Below are positions 8,775-17,717 of a stretch of 64,000 nt of DNA, one piece after another (position 1 is the first letter of the stretch; each line of letters begins with the position of its first letter). This stretch comes from CAZCDS01 sp964497585 (lineage in GTDB: Bacteria; Desulfobacterota; Desulfomonilia; Desulfomonilales; Desulfomonilaceae), in assembly GCA_964497585.1 (NCBI GenBank), contig CAZCDS010000004.1, forward strand, positions 62,001 to 126,000. The letters run 5' to 3'. The translations under genes were made by a program, and so were the position numbers. The notes under the pieces were generated by a model that searched no databases, was not told the origin of the DNA, and was given only the letters and a program-made list of their open reading frames with translations.

Positions 8775-9770
8775 CTATTTAAGCGCGAAGACGAGCTGGT
8801 CCATTCGCTTCCCGTCCCGGATGAGGCGTATTTCGCGGAAGCCTACTCTTTCCAGATCTTCCTTCACCTCGGCGAAGGTGTAACTGTTTCCCCCCTGCGT
8901 AGCCGTGAGCATGTTTACGGCAAATATGGCACCGTCCACGGGATGCGTTCTGGTCTCGTCCAGGAAGTAATCCCGGATGAGGATCGCACCACCCGGATCG
9001 AGGCTTCGATGGGCCTTCTCGAAGAGCTCTCGGTTGCCGGCCCGGCTATTCATGTGGATTATCGCGGAGAGCAGAACCAGGTCATGTCCTCCGGGCAACT
9101 CGTCCGTCTTGAAATCCCCCGCGACGAGATCGACCCGGTCTATGAGACCTTCCTTTGTCAGCCGCTCACGTGCCATCTCCACCACCTGGGGGAGATCGAA
9201 AAGGGTGGCCCTCAGGTGAGGCGCCTTCTTGAGGAATGCCATGGTGTAGGTGCCGGGACCGCCTCCCGCGTCAAGCAGGCGCTTGAACCCGATGAGGTCG
9301 ATCGAATCCGCTATCTTGCCCGCGGTTGACCGCGCGACGACGTGCATGGCTCCGATGAACGATTCCATGTCTTCGTCACTCTTCGCGCGTATGTCCATTT
9401 TGTCAGGGTTCCTGCCCGTCTGCACTATTTCGGTGAGATTCGACCAGGTCTGCCACATCCGCCCGTTGTGGAGCAGCATAGGCAGGACCGATTCGCCGTT
9501 CTCACTCGAGAGTAATCCGGTCAGCGACCGCTCCGGTTGATAACGCCCGTTGCGGCTCTTCGTGAGGAGTCCGATCGCGGTGAGCGCATCGAGGAGAATC
9601 TCCACACCCCGGGGATTCCACCCCTCTGCCTCACAGAGTTCCTCTACGCTTCCGAGACCCTGTTCAAGTTTGGTAAAGAGATCCAGCTCGGCCGCGGTTA
9701 CGATAATTCTCGATTTCATAAAGCCCCCGCTGAGGGCCAACAATTTGTCCTGGTTCCATTGTTCAGTCAT
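8775..9770 (-). CDS. O-methyltransferase-like SAM-dependent methyltransferase
   Basis: The 331-residue protein has the two-domain layout of the plant/bacterial O-methyltransferase family. A winged-helix dimerisation domain (about residues 10-90; ITAAELDLFTKLEQG and GVEILLDALTAIGLL) is followed by a class I methyltransferase domain. Motif I reads LLDAGGGPGTYTMAF, motif II ATLFDLPQVV, and the substrate-binding loop shows DLVLLSAIIHMNS where plant enzymes have a catalytic His. The C-terminus (YTFAEVKEDLERVGF) is typical. Such enzymes methylate hydroxyl groups of small molecules, and some relatives act in bacteriochlorophyll or quinone pathways; the substrate here cannot be inferred. It is divergent from the candidate selenoprotein gene at 9859. 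Confidence 0.88.
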   Translation of the reverse strand: MTEQWNQDKLLALSGGFMKSRIIVTAAELDLFTKLEQGLGSVEELCEAEGWNPRGVEILLDALTAIGLLTKSRNGRYQPERSLTGLLSSENGESVLPMLLHNGRMWQTWSNLTEIVQTGRNPDKMDIRAKSDEDMESFIGAMHVVARSTAGKIADSIDLIGFKRLLDAGGGPGTYTMAFLKKAPHLRATLFDLPQVVEMARERLTKEGLIDRVDLVAGDFKTDELPGGHDLVLLSAIIHMNSRAGNRELFEKAHRSLDPGGAILIRDYFLDETRTHPVDGAIFAVNMLTATQGGNSYTFAEVKEDLERVGFREIRLIRDGKRMDQLVFALK

Positions 9771-9796
9771 GGATCCGCCTCCGCTCCGTCATCATG

Positions 9797-9824
9797 TTGA
9801 CAAAACCTTCCTTACTCTTATCAT
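9797..9824 (+). promoter_or_regulatory. Sigma-70-type promoter for the candidate selenoprotein
   Basis: A perfect -35 box TTGACA (9797-9802) and a near-consensus -10 box TATCAT (9819-9824) are separated by 16 bases. They lie just upstream of the ribosome-binding site AGAGGAAGAG (9841-9850) and the ATG at 9859. This arrangement supports real expression of the short gene that follows. Confidence 0.6.
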
Positions 9825-9858
9825 AGTTCACAAATTCCCCAGAGGAAGAGCGCATCGC

Positions 9859-10017
9859 ATGAAATACTTTTTGGGAATCGTCCTTGGCGCGGCGGCCGGG
9901 TTCGGCCTGTACCTGATCAATTCGTCCGCGGGCGGGGCCGGATGAATCCTCTGGTGCAATCCGATCGTCGCCGTCATCACCGGAACGATCATCGGATTGG
10001 CCTTCTCCTCCGTGTGA
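9859..10017 (+). CDS. Candidate selenoprotein: small two-helix membrane protein with in-frame UGA
   Basis: From the ATG at 9859 the frame codes 28 residues (a hydrophobic helix, then NSSAGGAG) up to a TGA at 9943-9945. It continues in the same frame for 23 codons (ILWCNPIVAVITGTI, then a second hydrophobic helix) to a TGA at 10015-10017. The join U-I-L-W-C-N-P lines up with the CPITSNP motif I recall from small YtxH/DUF6132-like membrane proteins: the UGA falls on the conserved Cys, and N-P is retained. A strong hairpin starts 13 bases after the UGA, where a bacterial SECIS belongs. Read with selenocysteine the product has 52 residues, a normal length for the family. The alternative is a nonsense-mutated gene. 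The family comparison is from memory; the sequence itself shows the open frame, the hairpin, the promoter and the ribosome-binding site. Confidence 0.6.
9959..9997 (+). promoter_or_regulatory. Putative bacterial SECIS hairpin
   Basis: Outer stem ATCC/GGAT (9959-9962 with 9994-9997), a three-base bulge (9991-9993), then six paired bases GATCGT/ACGATC (9963-9968 with 9985-9990). An inner CCG/CGG pair (9971-9973 with 9981-9983) closes a seven-base loop. The loop centre is about 32 bases after the UGA, within the usual range for bacterial SECIS elements. The loop begins with T rather than the preferred G. Confidence 0.45.
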
Positions 10018-10649
10018 GGAATCCCAAACGGATACGCGGAATTTGCGAAATGGGGGATACCCTTGACCACGTTCAGCGTTGCTGAAAACACGCCTTGTAC
10101 CACGACTGATGTCCCCCCGATACGCAGCGGGATTCTTGATTTCTCATCTCCGCAACCTTCCGCGGATAAAGCGTAGCTCGAACTTGTAACGGGCCTCCTC
10201 CATGTGTGGTCGTAACCCCATCACACCACAAGGGTTTGGAGCACTCGCTTCCGTCCCACTCTGTCTCCAACGTACCCACTCAAAGAATCAGCCCAGAGCG
10301 CGCACGAGGTAGCCGGCTGCAGCTTGTCGGTTAAGCGAGGTCATCGGCGGTTCCGATTCGAGGGAGGGTTCTTTATGGGTCCGCAGTAATATATAACATT
10401 AGCAAAGGATGACTGGTATTTGATATTGCTTGACAATATCCCGTCATCATAATATCTTCCGTTCCCGCGAGGTAACGGCCTGAGGAGAGGACCCCGGGTC
10501 AGGGCTTTCCTATCATGACAGGGCTTGGGTAGCTCATTGACGCGCTGGTTCCCGTAGTCTCCAAACGCGCTCGTCGAGTTTCGATGGTTGACCGCAGACG
10601 GACGCGTTCCATTTTTCTCGGCAAAGAGTCGGGGAGCGTTCGACTGCTG
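10018..10649 (+). promoter_or_regulatory. Intergenic region with promoter for the trmJ-lgt-CHAT operon
   Basis: No gene is supported in most of this stretch. A promoter candidate has TTGACA at 10430-10435, a 17-base spacer and TATCTT at 10453-10458. The surrounding 10370-10460 is distinctly A/T-rich. An ATG at 10584 is in frame with trmJ but has no visible ribosome-binding site. Confidence 0.45.
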
Positions 10650-11486
10650 ATGAGGCCTTCAAAAAGAGTCCAAAGGGGATTCGGTGTTCATCCTGAGTGG
10701 GCGGAATTCTTGGGCAATGTGCATTTTGTTCTCTCAGGAGTGACCCATCCCGGGAACATCGGTGCCGTAGCACGTGTCATGAAAAATATGGCTTTAGCCA
10801 ATCTTAACTTGGTTTCTTCAACCTATTGTGGACCTGACAGCGATGCCTATGCCATGGCGTCCGGCGCCTACGAGATTGTGGAGCATGCGCGGGTCTCGGA
10901 CACCCTTGAGCAAGCGCTCAAAGGTTGCGTTATGGCCGTTGGAACCTCGGCGAGAATCGGAAACAAGCGATCAGACGCGAGGCTGCCCCAGGACGTGATT
11001 CCGGAGCTTACGGAAAACGCTCGAAAGGGACCGGTTGCCTGCGTTTTCGGACGAGAAGCCCGGGGCCTGACCAATGAGGAACTGAAGCTCTGCACCCATC
11101 TTATGATCATTCCTACCAACGCGGAATTCGCGTCGATGAACGTAGCCCATGCAGCCGCGGTCACCGGCTATGAGATTTTCCGCATCGTCAGCCGCCCCAT
11201 CGGGTTCAAGGCCCGCAAAAGGCGACCGGCTTCCGTAGAACAGCGAGAGGAGATGTTCAAGCACATCCAACAGGTGCTCGTTCGCTCGGGCTTCCTGGAC
11301 CGGGACTATCCCCTTCGCATGATGAGGGACATCAGACGCATTCTCAACAGCGCAGAATTGGACGATCGGGACGTGAAAATCATCCGAGGCATCTTCCGCA
11401 CGCTGGGAAACATGGTTCGGATAGCGGACGAGAAGGTTCAGCGCCTGGAGCAGATATTGAACAAAGGCCAAAAGAGTGACGAGTAA
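10650..11486 (+). CDS. trmJ: TrmJ-like tRNA/rRNA 2'-O-methyltransferase (SPOUT family)
   Basis: The protein belongs to the SpoU/TrmH class of SPOUT methyltransferases, closest to TrmJ, which methylates the 2'-hydroxyl of nucleotide 32 in some tRNAs. The N-terminus VHFVLSGVTHPGNIGAVARVMKNMAL matches motif 1 (N and R of the NxGAxxR signature). ACVFGREARGLTNEEL is motif 2 and IPTNAEFASMNVAHAAAV is motif 3, so the knot and SAM pocket are intact. A C-terminal helical extension of about 80 residues is typical of TrmJ. The start is uncertain: the ATG at 10650 has a GGGGAG about 14 bases upstream, while the ATG at 10584 would add 22 basic residues. It overlaps the next gene (lgt) by 11 bases. Confidence 0.88.
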   Translation: MRPSKRVQRGFGVHPEWAEFLGNVHFVLSGVTHPGNIGAVARVMKNMALANLNLVSSTYCGPDSDAYAMASGAYEIVEHARVSDTLEQALKGCVMAVGTSARIGNKRSDARLPQDVIPELTENARKGPVACVFGREARGLTNEELKLCTHLMIIPTNAEFASMNVAHAAAVTGYEIFRIVSRPIGFKARKRRPASVEQREEMFKHIQQVLVRSGFLDRDYPLRMMRDIRRILNSAELDDRDVKIIRGIFRTLGNMVRIADEKVQRLEQILNKGQKSDE

Positions 11487-12381
11487 CCGAGAATCTTTTC
11501 CCGGCGGCTTTCGACGCGGGCTTGGAGCCGGGTCAAAGGCAAGGGGTGGCGACCGGCTGCCGGCCCTCCGCGAGGGCAACGGTGCTATCGGACGACTGGG
11601 GCTGTCGTATCCATTCATCGATCCGGTCCTCGTACGGATCGGGCCCCTGGAGCTGCGCTGGTACGGGCTGATGTACCTGTTGGGGTTTATCGCGGGCTAT
11701 TTTGTGATTCGGTCCGAACTCAAGCGCAAAGGCGGCCCCATTCCCGTGGAGGCCTCCGAGGACCTCCTCTTTTACTTGATAGTGGGCCTTTTGACCGGAG
11801 CGAGGCTCGGATACGTGTTGTTCTACAATCTTCCCGCCTATGCCAAGGCTCCCTGGGAGATTTTTGCTTTTTGGCACGGTGGAATGAGTTTTCACGGCGG
11901 CCTCATTGGAATGGTAATTGTGGGATGGATATTCTCTCGGCGCAGGAAGGCTGCGTTCCTGGAGCTGGCCGACATCGGGGCTCTGGCCGCGCCGATAGGA
12001 TTGATGCTGGGGAGGATCGGGAACTTTATCAACGGCGAGCTGTACGGACGGGCCACCACCCTGCCCTGGGGAATTGTTTTTCCTGCGGGAGGCAATCTGC
12101 CTCGTCACCCGTCGCAGCTCTACGAAGCATTCTTCGAGGGACCTGTCCTTTTCGGGATACTCTGGTTTTTGCGTACGAGAGTACGCCGGTCTGGAGAGCT
12201 TCTCGCTGCTTTCTTGGGTTTGTACGGCCTCTTCAGATTCGGGATCGAATTCCTGCGGGAACCCGATGTCCAGATCGGGTTCATCGCACGATGGTTCACC
12301 ATGGGACAGATTCTCTGCACCTGTATGATCGTTGCGTCAATCGCGCTGTTTATCTATGTGCGTTCACGGAAGTCAACCTAG
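11476..12381 (+). CDS. lgt: Prolipoprotein diacylglyceryl transferase
   Basis: Lgt transfers diacylglycerol from phosphatidylglycerol to the lipobox Cys of prelipoproteins at the inner membrane. The signatures are present: WYGLMYLLGFIAGY, GARLGYVLFYN, HGGMSFHGGLIG (essential His), LGRIGNFINGELYGR (family signature with the catalytic Arg), and RHPSQLYEA followed by GLFRFGIEFLREPD. Several membrane helices are visible. The frame opens with GTG at 11476 inside trmJ and carries about 40 unusual residues before the conserved core (PFIDPVLVRIGPLELRWYG). The native start may therefore lie later, near 11600, at a non-ATG codon. The next gene encodes a secreted protein, and lptE in this window is a likely lipoprotein substrate. 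Confidence 0.92.
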   Translation: MTSNRESFPGGFRRGLGAGSKARGGDRLPALREGNGAIGRLGLSYPFIDPVLVRIGPLELRWYGLMYLLGFIAGYFVIRSELKRKGGPIPVEASEDLLFYLIVGLLTGARLGYVLFYNLPAYAKAPWEIFAFWHGGMSFHGGLIGMVIVGWIFSRRRKAAFLELADIGALAAPIGLMLGRIGNFINGELYGRATTLPWGIVFPAGGNLPRHPSQLYEAFFEGPVLFGILWFLRTRVRRSGELLAAFLGLYGLFRFGIEFLREPDVQIGFIARWFTMGQILCTCMIVASIALFIYVRSRKST

Positions 12382-12395
12382 TGGCAGGATTCGGT

Positions 12396-15300
12396 ATGCA
12401 ATTGAGGAAACATTTATTGGGCTCCGTAGTTTCGGTGCTCGCTCTTCTTGCGTCGATCTGCGTTCCGTTTGGGGCGAGGGCTCAAGGGACGGGAGGGATG
12501 CCCTTTTCGGGCACAGCAGTTGAGACACTCATGGGGGGCGGAGCAGCCGGTTCCGAGCATCCCGCGCGCGAACAATCGGATTCATCAAAATGGGTTCCGG
12601 TGAAACCTTCCGGCAAGAAGGGTTCTTCCTCGTGGGAGAAGCCGCGGCACAAGGCACGGCGGGATGGGAAAGAGCGTAAGAAGAAGGAACGGGTGCAGAA
12701 GGCAGAGACCAAAGCTCCCGAAGAAAAGGCCAAACCCGAAAGACTGGCACCCGCACGGATCGAGGCTCCAAAAAAGGCGCAGGTCGCTCTCCGGGATCTC
12801 AAAGAGGCCAGGGCTTTGGCAAAGGAAGGCAAGCACGCCGCAGCTCTCGAGGCATTCAAGAAATCGTTCAAAGAGGCCGTAGCGGAGAAGGACCGAAAGA
12901 TCACGGCAGCCGCGCTGGGAGGAATGGCGCGGGCATCGTTCGAACTTGGCGACTATGAGGAGGCCCTCGGCTATCTCAAGCGTTCGATCAAGTTGCACCA
13001 GGAACTGAAGAACGCTCGGGCCCGAAGTCTCGATTACCTTCTTGCCGGCCGAATTCTCATGGACCAGGGGAGATTCGGTTCCGCGGTCAAGTACTTCCAG
13101 GAGTCGCTCCAGATTCTTCCTGATTCCGAGGCAGCCCGGCGGCCTCGGCTCTTGGAGGACCTGGCAAACTGTGAGCTGCGACTTAACAGATATTCGGCAG
13201 CAGTGGCGACGTACGGCCGTCTCCTCTCCCTGCTGCGAAAGAAGGGGGACAAGAAGAATTCGGCCCAAGTACTCGTACAGTTGGGCGAACTCCAGGTCTC
13301 GCGTTCGGAATTCCGAGCCGCGGGATCAACCTTCAAGAGAGCCGGCGATCTGTACCGAGAACTCGGTTTGAAGAAGGAGCTTGGGGAGACGCTCTTCCGG
13401 CAGGCCTATCTCGACATGACGGCCGGTCGGTTGGAGGTGGCACGCAAGGCGATGAAGGAAGGTCGGGCTCTGCTGGCGGGCCGGAGCACAGGGCAATCCC
13501 AGGCATTGCCGCTGGTCGTGAGGGGAATGACCGCTCACGACGAGGGGAATCCGGTGGAAGCGGTCAAACTGCTCGCCAGAGCGCTGGCCAAATACCGGGA
13601 CAGCGGCAATCGGTTGATGGCAGCCAGGGTCCGGCTAGCTCTTGGAACGGTGGAATGCGATCGCTCACGGTTCAAATCGGCTCTGGAACATGGTGGAAAG
13701 GCCCTTAAGGAGTTCAGAAATCTCTCGGACCCGGGTGGCGAAGCCGGGGCACTGCAACTCGTGGGGAAGACCTATTTTCGACTCGGTTTTGCTCAAAAAG
13801 CGCTTGAATACGCGCAGGAATCTCTAGCCGTGGCCAAGAGGATCAACGACAAAGTGCGCAGGACCGAGGCCCGGATTCTCCTTGCCCGTATCCATACGAG
13901 CCTCGGCGACGTTGACTTTGCTGGCAAGCTCCTCAGGGAGAGCCTTGAAGATATGGCCGAGGGCCTGGGCCGCCGGACAAAAGGACGAGTCCATCTGGCC
14001 GTGGCAAGGTTCCGTTTGGCCCGTCAGGACTCCGACAAGGCCCTTATCGCGGCCGCGGCGGCCCTCAAGAATTTCAAGGCCGCGGGAGACCGTCGTGGAA
14101 TCGCTGACTGCGCCCATTTGATAGGAAAGGTCTATGAATTGCGCGGGGAGTATGAAAAGGCGCGCAAACGATTTGAACTGGCGCTCAAATCACACAGGCG
14201 GATGTGGGACCGTTACGGGGAAGGAGCCGACCTCACCGCCCTGGGAGTGCACTACAAGAATCTTGGCCGATACGACAAGGCCGTGGCCTATTTCAAAGAT
14301 GCGCTGGACCTGCGCAGAAGGATCGGCGACCGCCGAGGAGAAGCCGCAAGTTTGGCCAATATGGGCAACCTCCTCAAACACCGCGGTCAGGCGCCCGAGG
14401 CCTTGAAAAATCTGGAATCGGCATTGAAGATCTGCCGAGAATTGGGAGACAAAAGGGGCGAGGCCGACATCCTGACAAGCCTGGGCAATGTTCACACGAT
14501 GGGCAGATCTTATGCCTTGGCCCTGGAAAAACTCAATTCCGCGCTGGAACTCCATCGCGAGATCCATGACACACGGGGGGTGGGCACGGACCTGGCGAGT
14601 CTCGGCAGGCTCCACCTTCTCAGGGGCGAACCGGATCAGGCGCGCGCGGACCTGGAAGAGGCATCCAAGGTCAACAGGCGGATCAAGAATCCGAGAGGCG
14701 CCGTGGCCATTCTCGCGGAACAGGCAATGCTCAAGAGGGCTGAAAAGGCCCCGTCCCAAGCCCTTGCCCTGCTGGAACGAGCCTTGAAGCTCGCGCGAAA
14801 CACCGGTGACACTCGCGCGGTGTCGTCGTTGAACCTGAAGATGGCAGCCGTCCTCAAGGACGGGGGACACTATAAAGAAGCCCTTTCTCTGCTACGCGAG
14901 ACCCTGAGCATGATGAGGAAACAGCACGACCGGAGGGGAGAATTCTGGGCGCTGGGCGAGCTCGGTATGATCCAGGCAAAGACGGAGGATTATGAAAACG
15001 CGCTTACAAGCCTCCACCGGGCACAGGAACTCCGCACCGAGTTGGGCCTGCCCTCCTCACAATCCAGGGATCTGGATTTCACCCTCGGGGAGATCTATGA
15101 GGGCTTCAAGGACTTCGAACAGGCCCTCGAGCATTACCATAGGGCCTTGGCGCTGGCCCAGATCACCGGAAGCAACCACGTTCTTGGCCGCATATACGAC
15201 AGGATCGGTAACATCTACTACCAGATAGAAGATTACGGGAAGGCCCGCGAATCCTACGAAGACGCGCTCAGGCTCCATTCCGAGGCCGGGAACAGTGACA

Positions 15301-17468
15301 TGCGCAAGAAAGAGCTCATCCGCTTGGGTGACGTGTTCAGTAAACTGGGCGACTCCGAAGAAGCCCTGAAATACCAGCTCAAGGCCCTCAACCTCACGAG
15401 AGAAACCGGAGACGAAAAAACCGAAGCCCGTATCCTTACGCGCATCGGAACGCTCTACCAGATGCTGGGACGACCCCGTACCGCGCTCGAACAGTACAGA
15501 TTGGCAGCGGAGAAGAGAAATCGGCTTGGCGATCGTCGCGGGGTGAGCGAGAACCTGCTCCAAATCGCGCTTGTCACCTCGATCCTGGGCCATTTCGATC
15601 AAGCGGTCGAGAATCTCAAGGAGGCATTCAAAATAGCCCACTGCTCCGAAGACCGGAGAATGCTCTGGAAGGCCTACTTCATCATGGGGCGCACGCTCCA
15701 GGGCAGGAAAAGGCTCGGTGAGGCTCTCGAGTCGTACCGCAAGGCCATCACTATCCTCGAGGCCATGGAGGTCGACGCGGGCGAAGAATCCGACGACGAC
15801 AACTTCATATTCGGAGGCAAGACAGCGCTCTTCGAAACCACGCTCAAGGTGCTCATGATACTGGCCCGCAAGGATCCCCAAGGAGCATACGACAATCAAG
15901 CCCTGAGAATTGTCGAAAAGCTCAAGGCCGCGGAATTCGAGAACGTTCTTTCTCGGACGAACGTCCAAAGCTTTGCCGATCTTCCCCCGGACTTGCTGAT
16001 CAAAGAGAAGAGCCTGAAACTGAGCCTGCGAAAACTCAACGGGCGGCTTTCCGAAGAGCTGTCGAAAGTCAACCCGGATCAGGGCCTCATCAAAAAGCTG
16101 CTTGCCGAACGTCGGGCGAAGGAGCAGTCATTCGTCAAGCTCAAAGCCCGCCTTGTCAAGGAGTTTCCCGCGTACGCAGCGCTCCGTTACCCCCGGCCCG
16201 TATCGGTGCACCAACTCCAGAAGGAGACACTGCGTCCTGATGAAGCGGTCCTTGCCTACATGGTCACCCGGAGCCGAACGTACCTCTTCGCAATCGACAA
16301 GACCAGGTTCTACACGTATTCGATCGATTACCCGCTGGAGCATCTTCAACGCGACGTCGATGCTCTCATACGACCCCTGTACCGGGCAGAGACCCTGGAA
16401 AGCTGGGACCCCTCGGTAGCCTACCGGATGTACTCTCGGCTCATACAGCCGGTGGAGGACTTCCTTGCCGGGAAGAAGAGCGTTGTCATAGTCCCGCACG
16501 GCCCCATTTCTTCGCTTCCCTTCGAAATGCTCATAAGTTCCCGCTCCCACGCGAAGAAGCGTTTCTGGTCCGTGTCGGACCGGCCCACCTATCTCGTCGA
16601 GAAGTATGCGTTCTCTTATGTGCCGACCCTCTCGGGGCTCTCCTTTCTCCGAAAGCGCGCCCGGCCGAACAAGCCGGGATGGACTGTCGCGGCCTTCGGC
16701 GACGCAGTGTACAGGGACAACCGTCCGGATCGAGAAGTCAATCCCGGAGCTGAAAAGTTGCTCGCTGCGTTCGGCGATTCTCCTGAGGGATCGCGAGGCA
16801 GAGGACTCAAACCTCTCCCCAGAACCCGAGAAGAGATCTCCGAGATCGTCAAGATCATGGGAGGCCCAGCTCAGACCTATCTGGGGTCTCAAGCTACGGA
16901 AACGCTCTTCAAAAAGGTGGATCTGAGCCGTTACGGCTACATCCACCTGGCAACCCACGGCCTCATCCTCAATTCGGTCGGAAAGCTGTGGCAACAGCCC
17001 GCGATCGTCTTCTCTCTTTACGGAGACACGGAAAACGATGGGTTCTTACAACTCGGTGAGGTATTTGGGCTCAAACTCAACGCGGACCTCGTGGTGCTCT
17101 CCTCCTGTCTTTCGCCTTCCAAAGGCGGGGCCGGCAATCCCAAAGGGCTCCTGGGCCTTACTCGCGCCTTTTTCTTCGCAGGCGCGGACTCGATTATCCT
17201 CAGTATGTGGGAAGTCAACGACGCGAGCACCGCAAGACTTTTCATTGAAATGTACCGAAACCTCAAGACCAAGTCCAAGTCTGAGGCGCTCCGAGAAGCG
17301 AAGATAGCCCTGCTCAAGAGCCCCACCACGAGTCACCCGTACTACTGGGCCCCCTTTGTGTTGATGGGGAAGTGGCAGGTCAAATACAGACCGGGATTCA
17401 ATAAAGTGGATCCCAAAGAGATGCGGTTCAAAGGACTCTCTACATGGAGAAGATTTCTCAGCCTCTGA
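12396..17468 (+). CDS. Secreted giant TPR protein with C-terminal CHAT peptidase domain
   Basis: The ATG at 12396, 15 bases after the lgt stop, gives a 1690-residue protein with a signal peptide (LRKHLLGSVVSVLALLASICVPFGARAQ). A Lys/Glu-rich linker follows (about residues 65-130), then some 1100 residues of tandem tetratricopeptide repeats; units such as YEEALGYLKRSIKLHQEL and YDKAVAYFKDALDLRRRIGDRRGEAASLANMG recur about every 40 residues. A coiled region leads to the C-terminal CHAT domain (caspase-like, clan CD). This carries VVIVPHGPISSLPFEML, the catalytic His1521 in HLATHG, Cys1571 in LSSCLS and the GLTRAFFFAGADSIILSMWEV signature. Both catalytic residues are intact, so it is probably an active cysteine peptidase working outside the cytoplasm. 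The target is unknown; the TPR solenoid probably selects it. Confidence 0.93.
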   Translation: MQLRKHLLGSVVSVLALLASICVPFGARAQGTGGMPFSGTAVETLMGGGAAGSEHPAREQSDSSKWVPVKPSGKKGSSSWEKPRHKARRDGKERKKKERVQKAETKAPEEKAKPERLAPARIEAPKKAQVALRDLKEARALAKEGKHAAALEAFKKSFKEAVAEKDRKITAAALGGMARASFELGDYEEALGYLKRSIKLHQELKNARARSLDYLLAGRILMDQGRFGSAVKYFQESLQILPDSEAARRPRLLEDLANCELRLNRYSAAVATYGRLLSLLRKKGDKKNSAQVLVQLGELQVSRSEFRAAGSTFKRAGDLYRELGLKKELGETLFRQAYLDMTAGRLEVARKAMKEGRALLAGRSTGQSQALPLVVRGMTAHDEGNPVEAVKLLARALAKYRDSGNRLMAARVRLALGTVECDRSRFKSALEHGGKALKEFRNLSDPGGEAGALQLVGKTYFRLGFAQKALEYAQESLAVAKRINDKVRRTEARILLARIHTSLGDVDFAGKLLRESLEDMAEGLGRRTKGRVHLAVARFRLARQDSDKALIAAAAALKNFKAAGDRRGIADCAHLIGKVYELRGEYEKARKRFELALKSHRRMWDRYGEGADLTALGVHYKNLGRYDKAVAYFKDALDLRRRIGDRRGEAASLANMGNLLKHRGQAPEALKNLESALKICRELGDKRGEADILTSLGNVHTMGRSYALALEKLNSALELHREIHDTRGVGTDLASLGRLHLLRGEPDQARADLEEASKVNRRIKNPRGAVAILAEQAMLKRAEKAPSQALALLERALKLARNTGDTRAVSSLNLKMAAVLKDGGHYKEALSLLRETLSMMRKQHDRRGEFWALGELGMIQAKTEDYENALTSLHRAQELRTELGLPSSQSRDLDFTLGEIYEGFKDFEQALEHYHRALALAQITGSNHVLGRIYDRIGNIYYQIEDYGKARESYEDALRLHSEAGNSDMRKKELIRLGDVFSKLGDSEEALKYQLKALNLTRETGDEKTEARILTRIGTLYQMLGRPRTALEQYRLAAEKRNRLGDRRGVSENLLQIALVTSILGHFDQAVENLKEAFKIAHCSEDRRMLWKAYFIMGRTLQGRKRLGEALESYRKAITILEAMEVDAGEESDDDNFIFGGKTALFETTLKVLMILARKDPQGAYDNQALRIVEKLKAAEFENVLSRTNVQSFADLPPDLLIKEKSLKLSLRKLNGRLSEELSKVNPDQGLIKKLLAERRAKEQSFVKLKARLVKEFPAYAALRYPRPVSVHQLQKETLRPDEAVLAYMVTRSRTYLFAIDKTRFYTYSIDYPLEHLQRDVDALIRPLYRAETLESWDPSVAYRMYSRLIQPVEDFLAGKKSVVIVPHGPISSLPFEMLISSRSHAKKRFWSVSDRPTYLVEKYAFSYVPTLSGLSFLRKRARPNKPGWTVAAFGDAVYRDNRPDREVNPGAEKLLAAFGDSPEGSRGRGLKPLPRTREEISEIVKIMGGPAQTYLGSQATETLFKKVDLSRYGYIHLATHGLILNSVGKLWQQPAIVFSLYGDTENDGFLQLGEVFGLKLNADLVVLSSCLSPSKGGAGNPKGLLGLTRAFFFAGADSIILSMWEVNDASTARLFIEMYRNLKTKSKSEALREAKIALLKSPTTSHPYYWAPFVLMGKWQVKYRPGFNKVDPKEMRFKGLSTWRRFLSL

Positions 17469-17518
17469 TACCGGTTTGCGATCAACGCAGTTACGTGCGT
17501 ACCGTGTCGGTGGGCTCA

Positions 17519-17600
17519 GAAAATCCCAGCTAAGCCTCCTTTTTCATAAGGGGGTGAGTCCCGTCCTTTTTTGAAAGGGGGGACTGAAGGGATTTCTCCG
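17519..17600. repeat. CCCCCTTT-type dispersed intergenic repeat
   Basis: The stretch has C- and G-runs joined by T- and A-runs (CCTCCTTTTTCATAAGGGGG, then CCTTTTTTGAAAGGGGGG and GGGATTT). It can fold into two G/C hairpins. It resembles a repeat family common between genes in many bacteria; a genome-wide copy count would confirm this. It may also end transcription of the CHAT gene. Confidence 0.4.
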
Positions 17601-17717
17601 CACGCTGAGGATGCCGTATGTTCCTTCTGTGAAAACGCGTTAATACACGAAAACCAGCCGGCTTTTCCGGTCAATCCGAGTAATTCGGGGCCGGTAACGG
17701 AAGGGGGGGACGGTCCG

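Noticed and set aside
11871..12395. N-terminal 175-codon extension of the CHAT protein frame through lgt
   Set aside because: This segment is lgt in another frame; the signal peptide begins at the ATG at 12396.
12396..17468. CHAT protein as part of a CRISPR- or gasdermin-linked defence system
   Set aside because: No Cas, gasdermin-like or other defence gene is adjacent, and the protein has a signal peptide; the neighbours are trmJ, lgt and a Rel-like gene.
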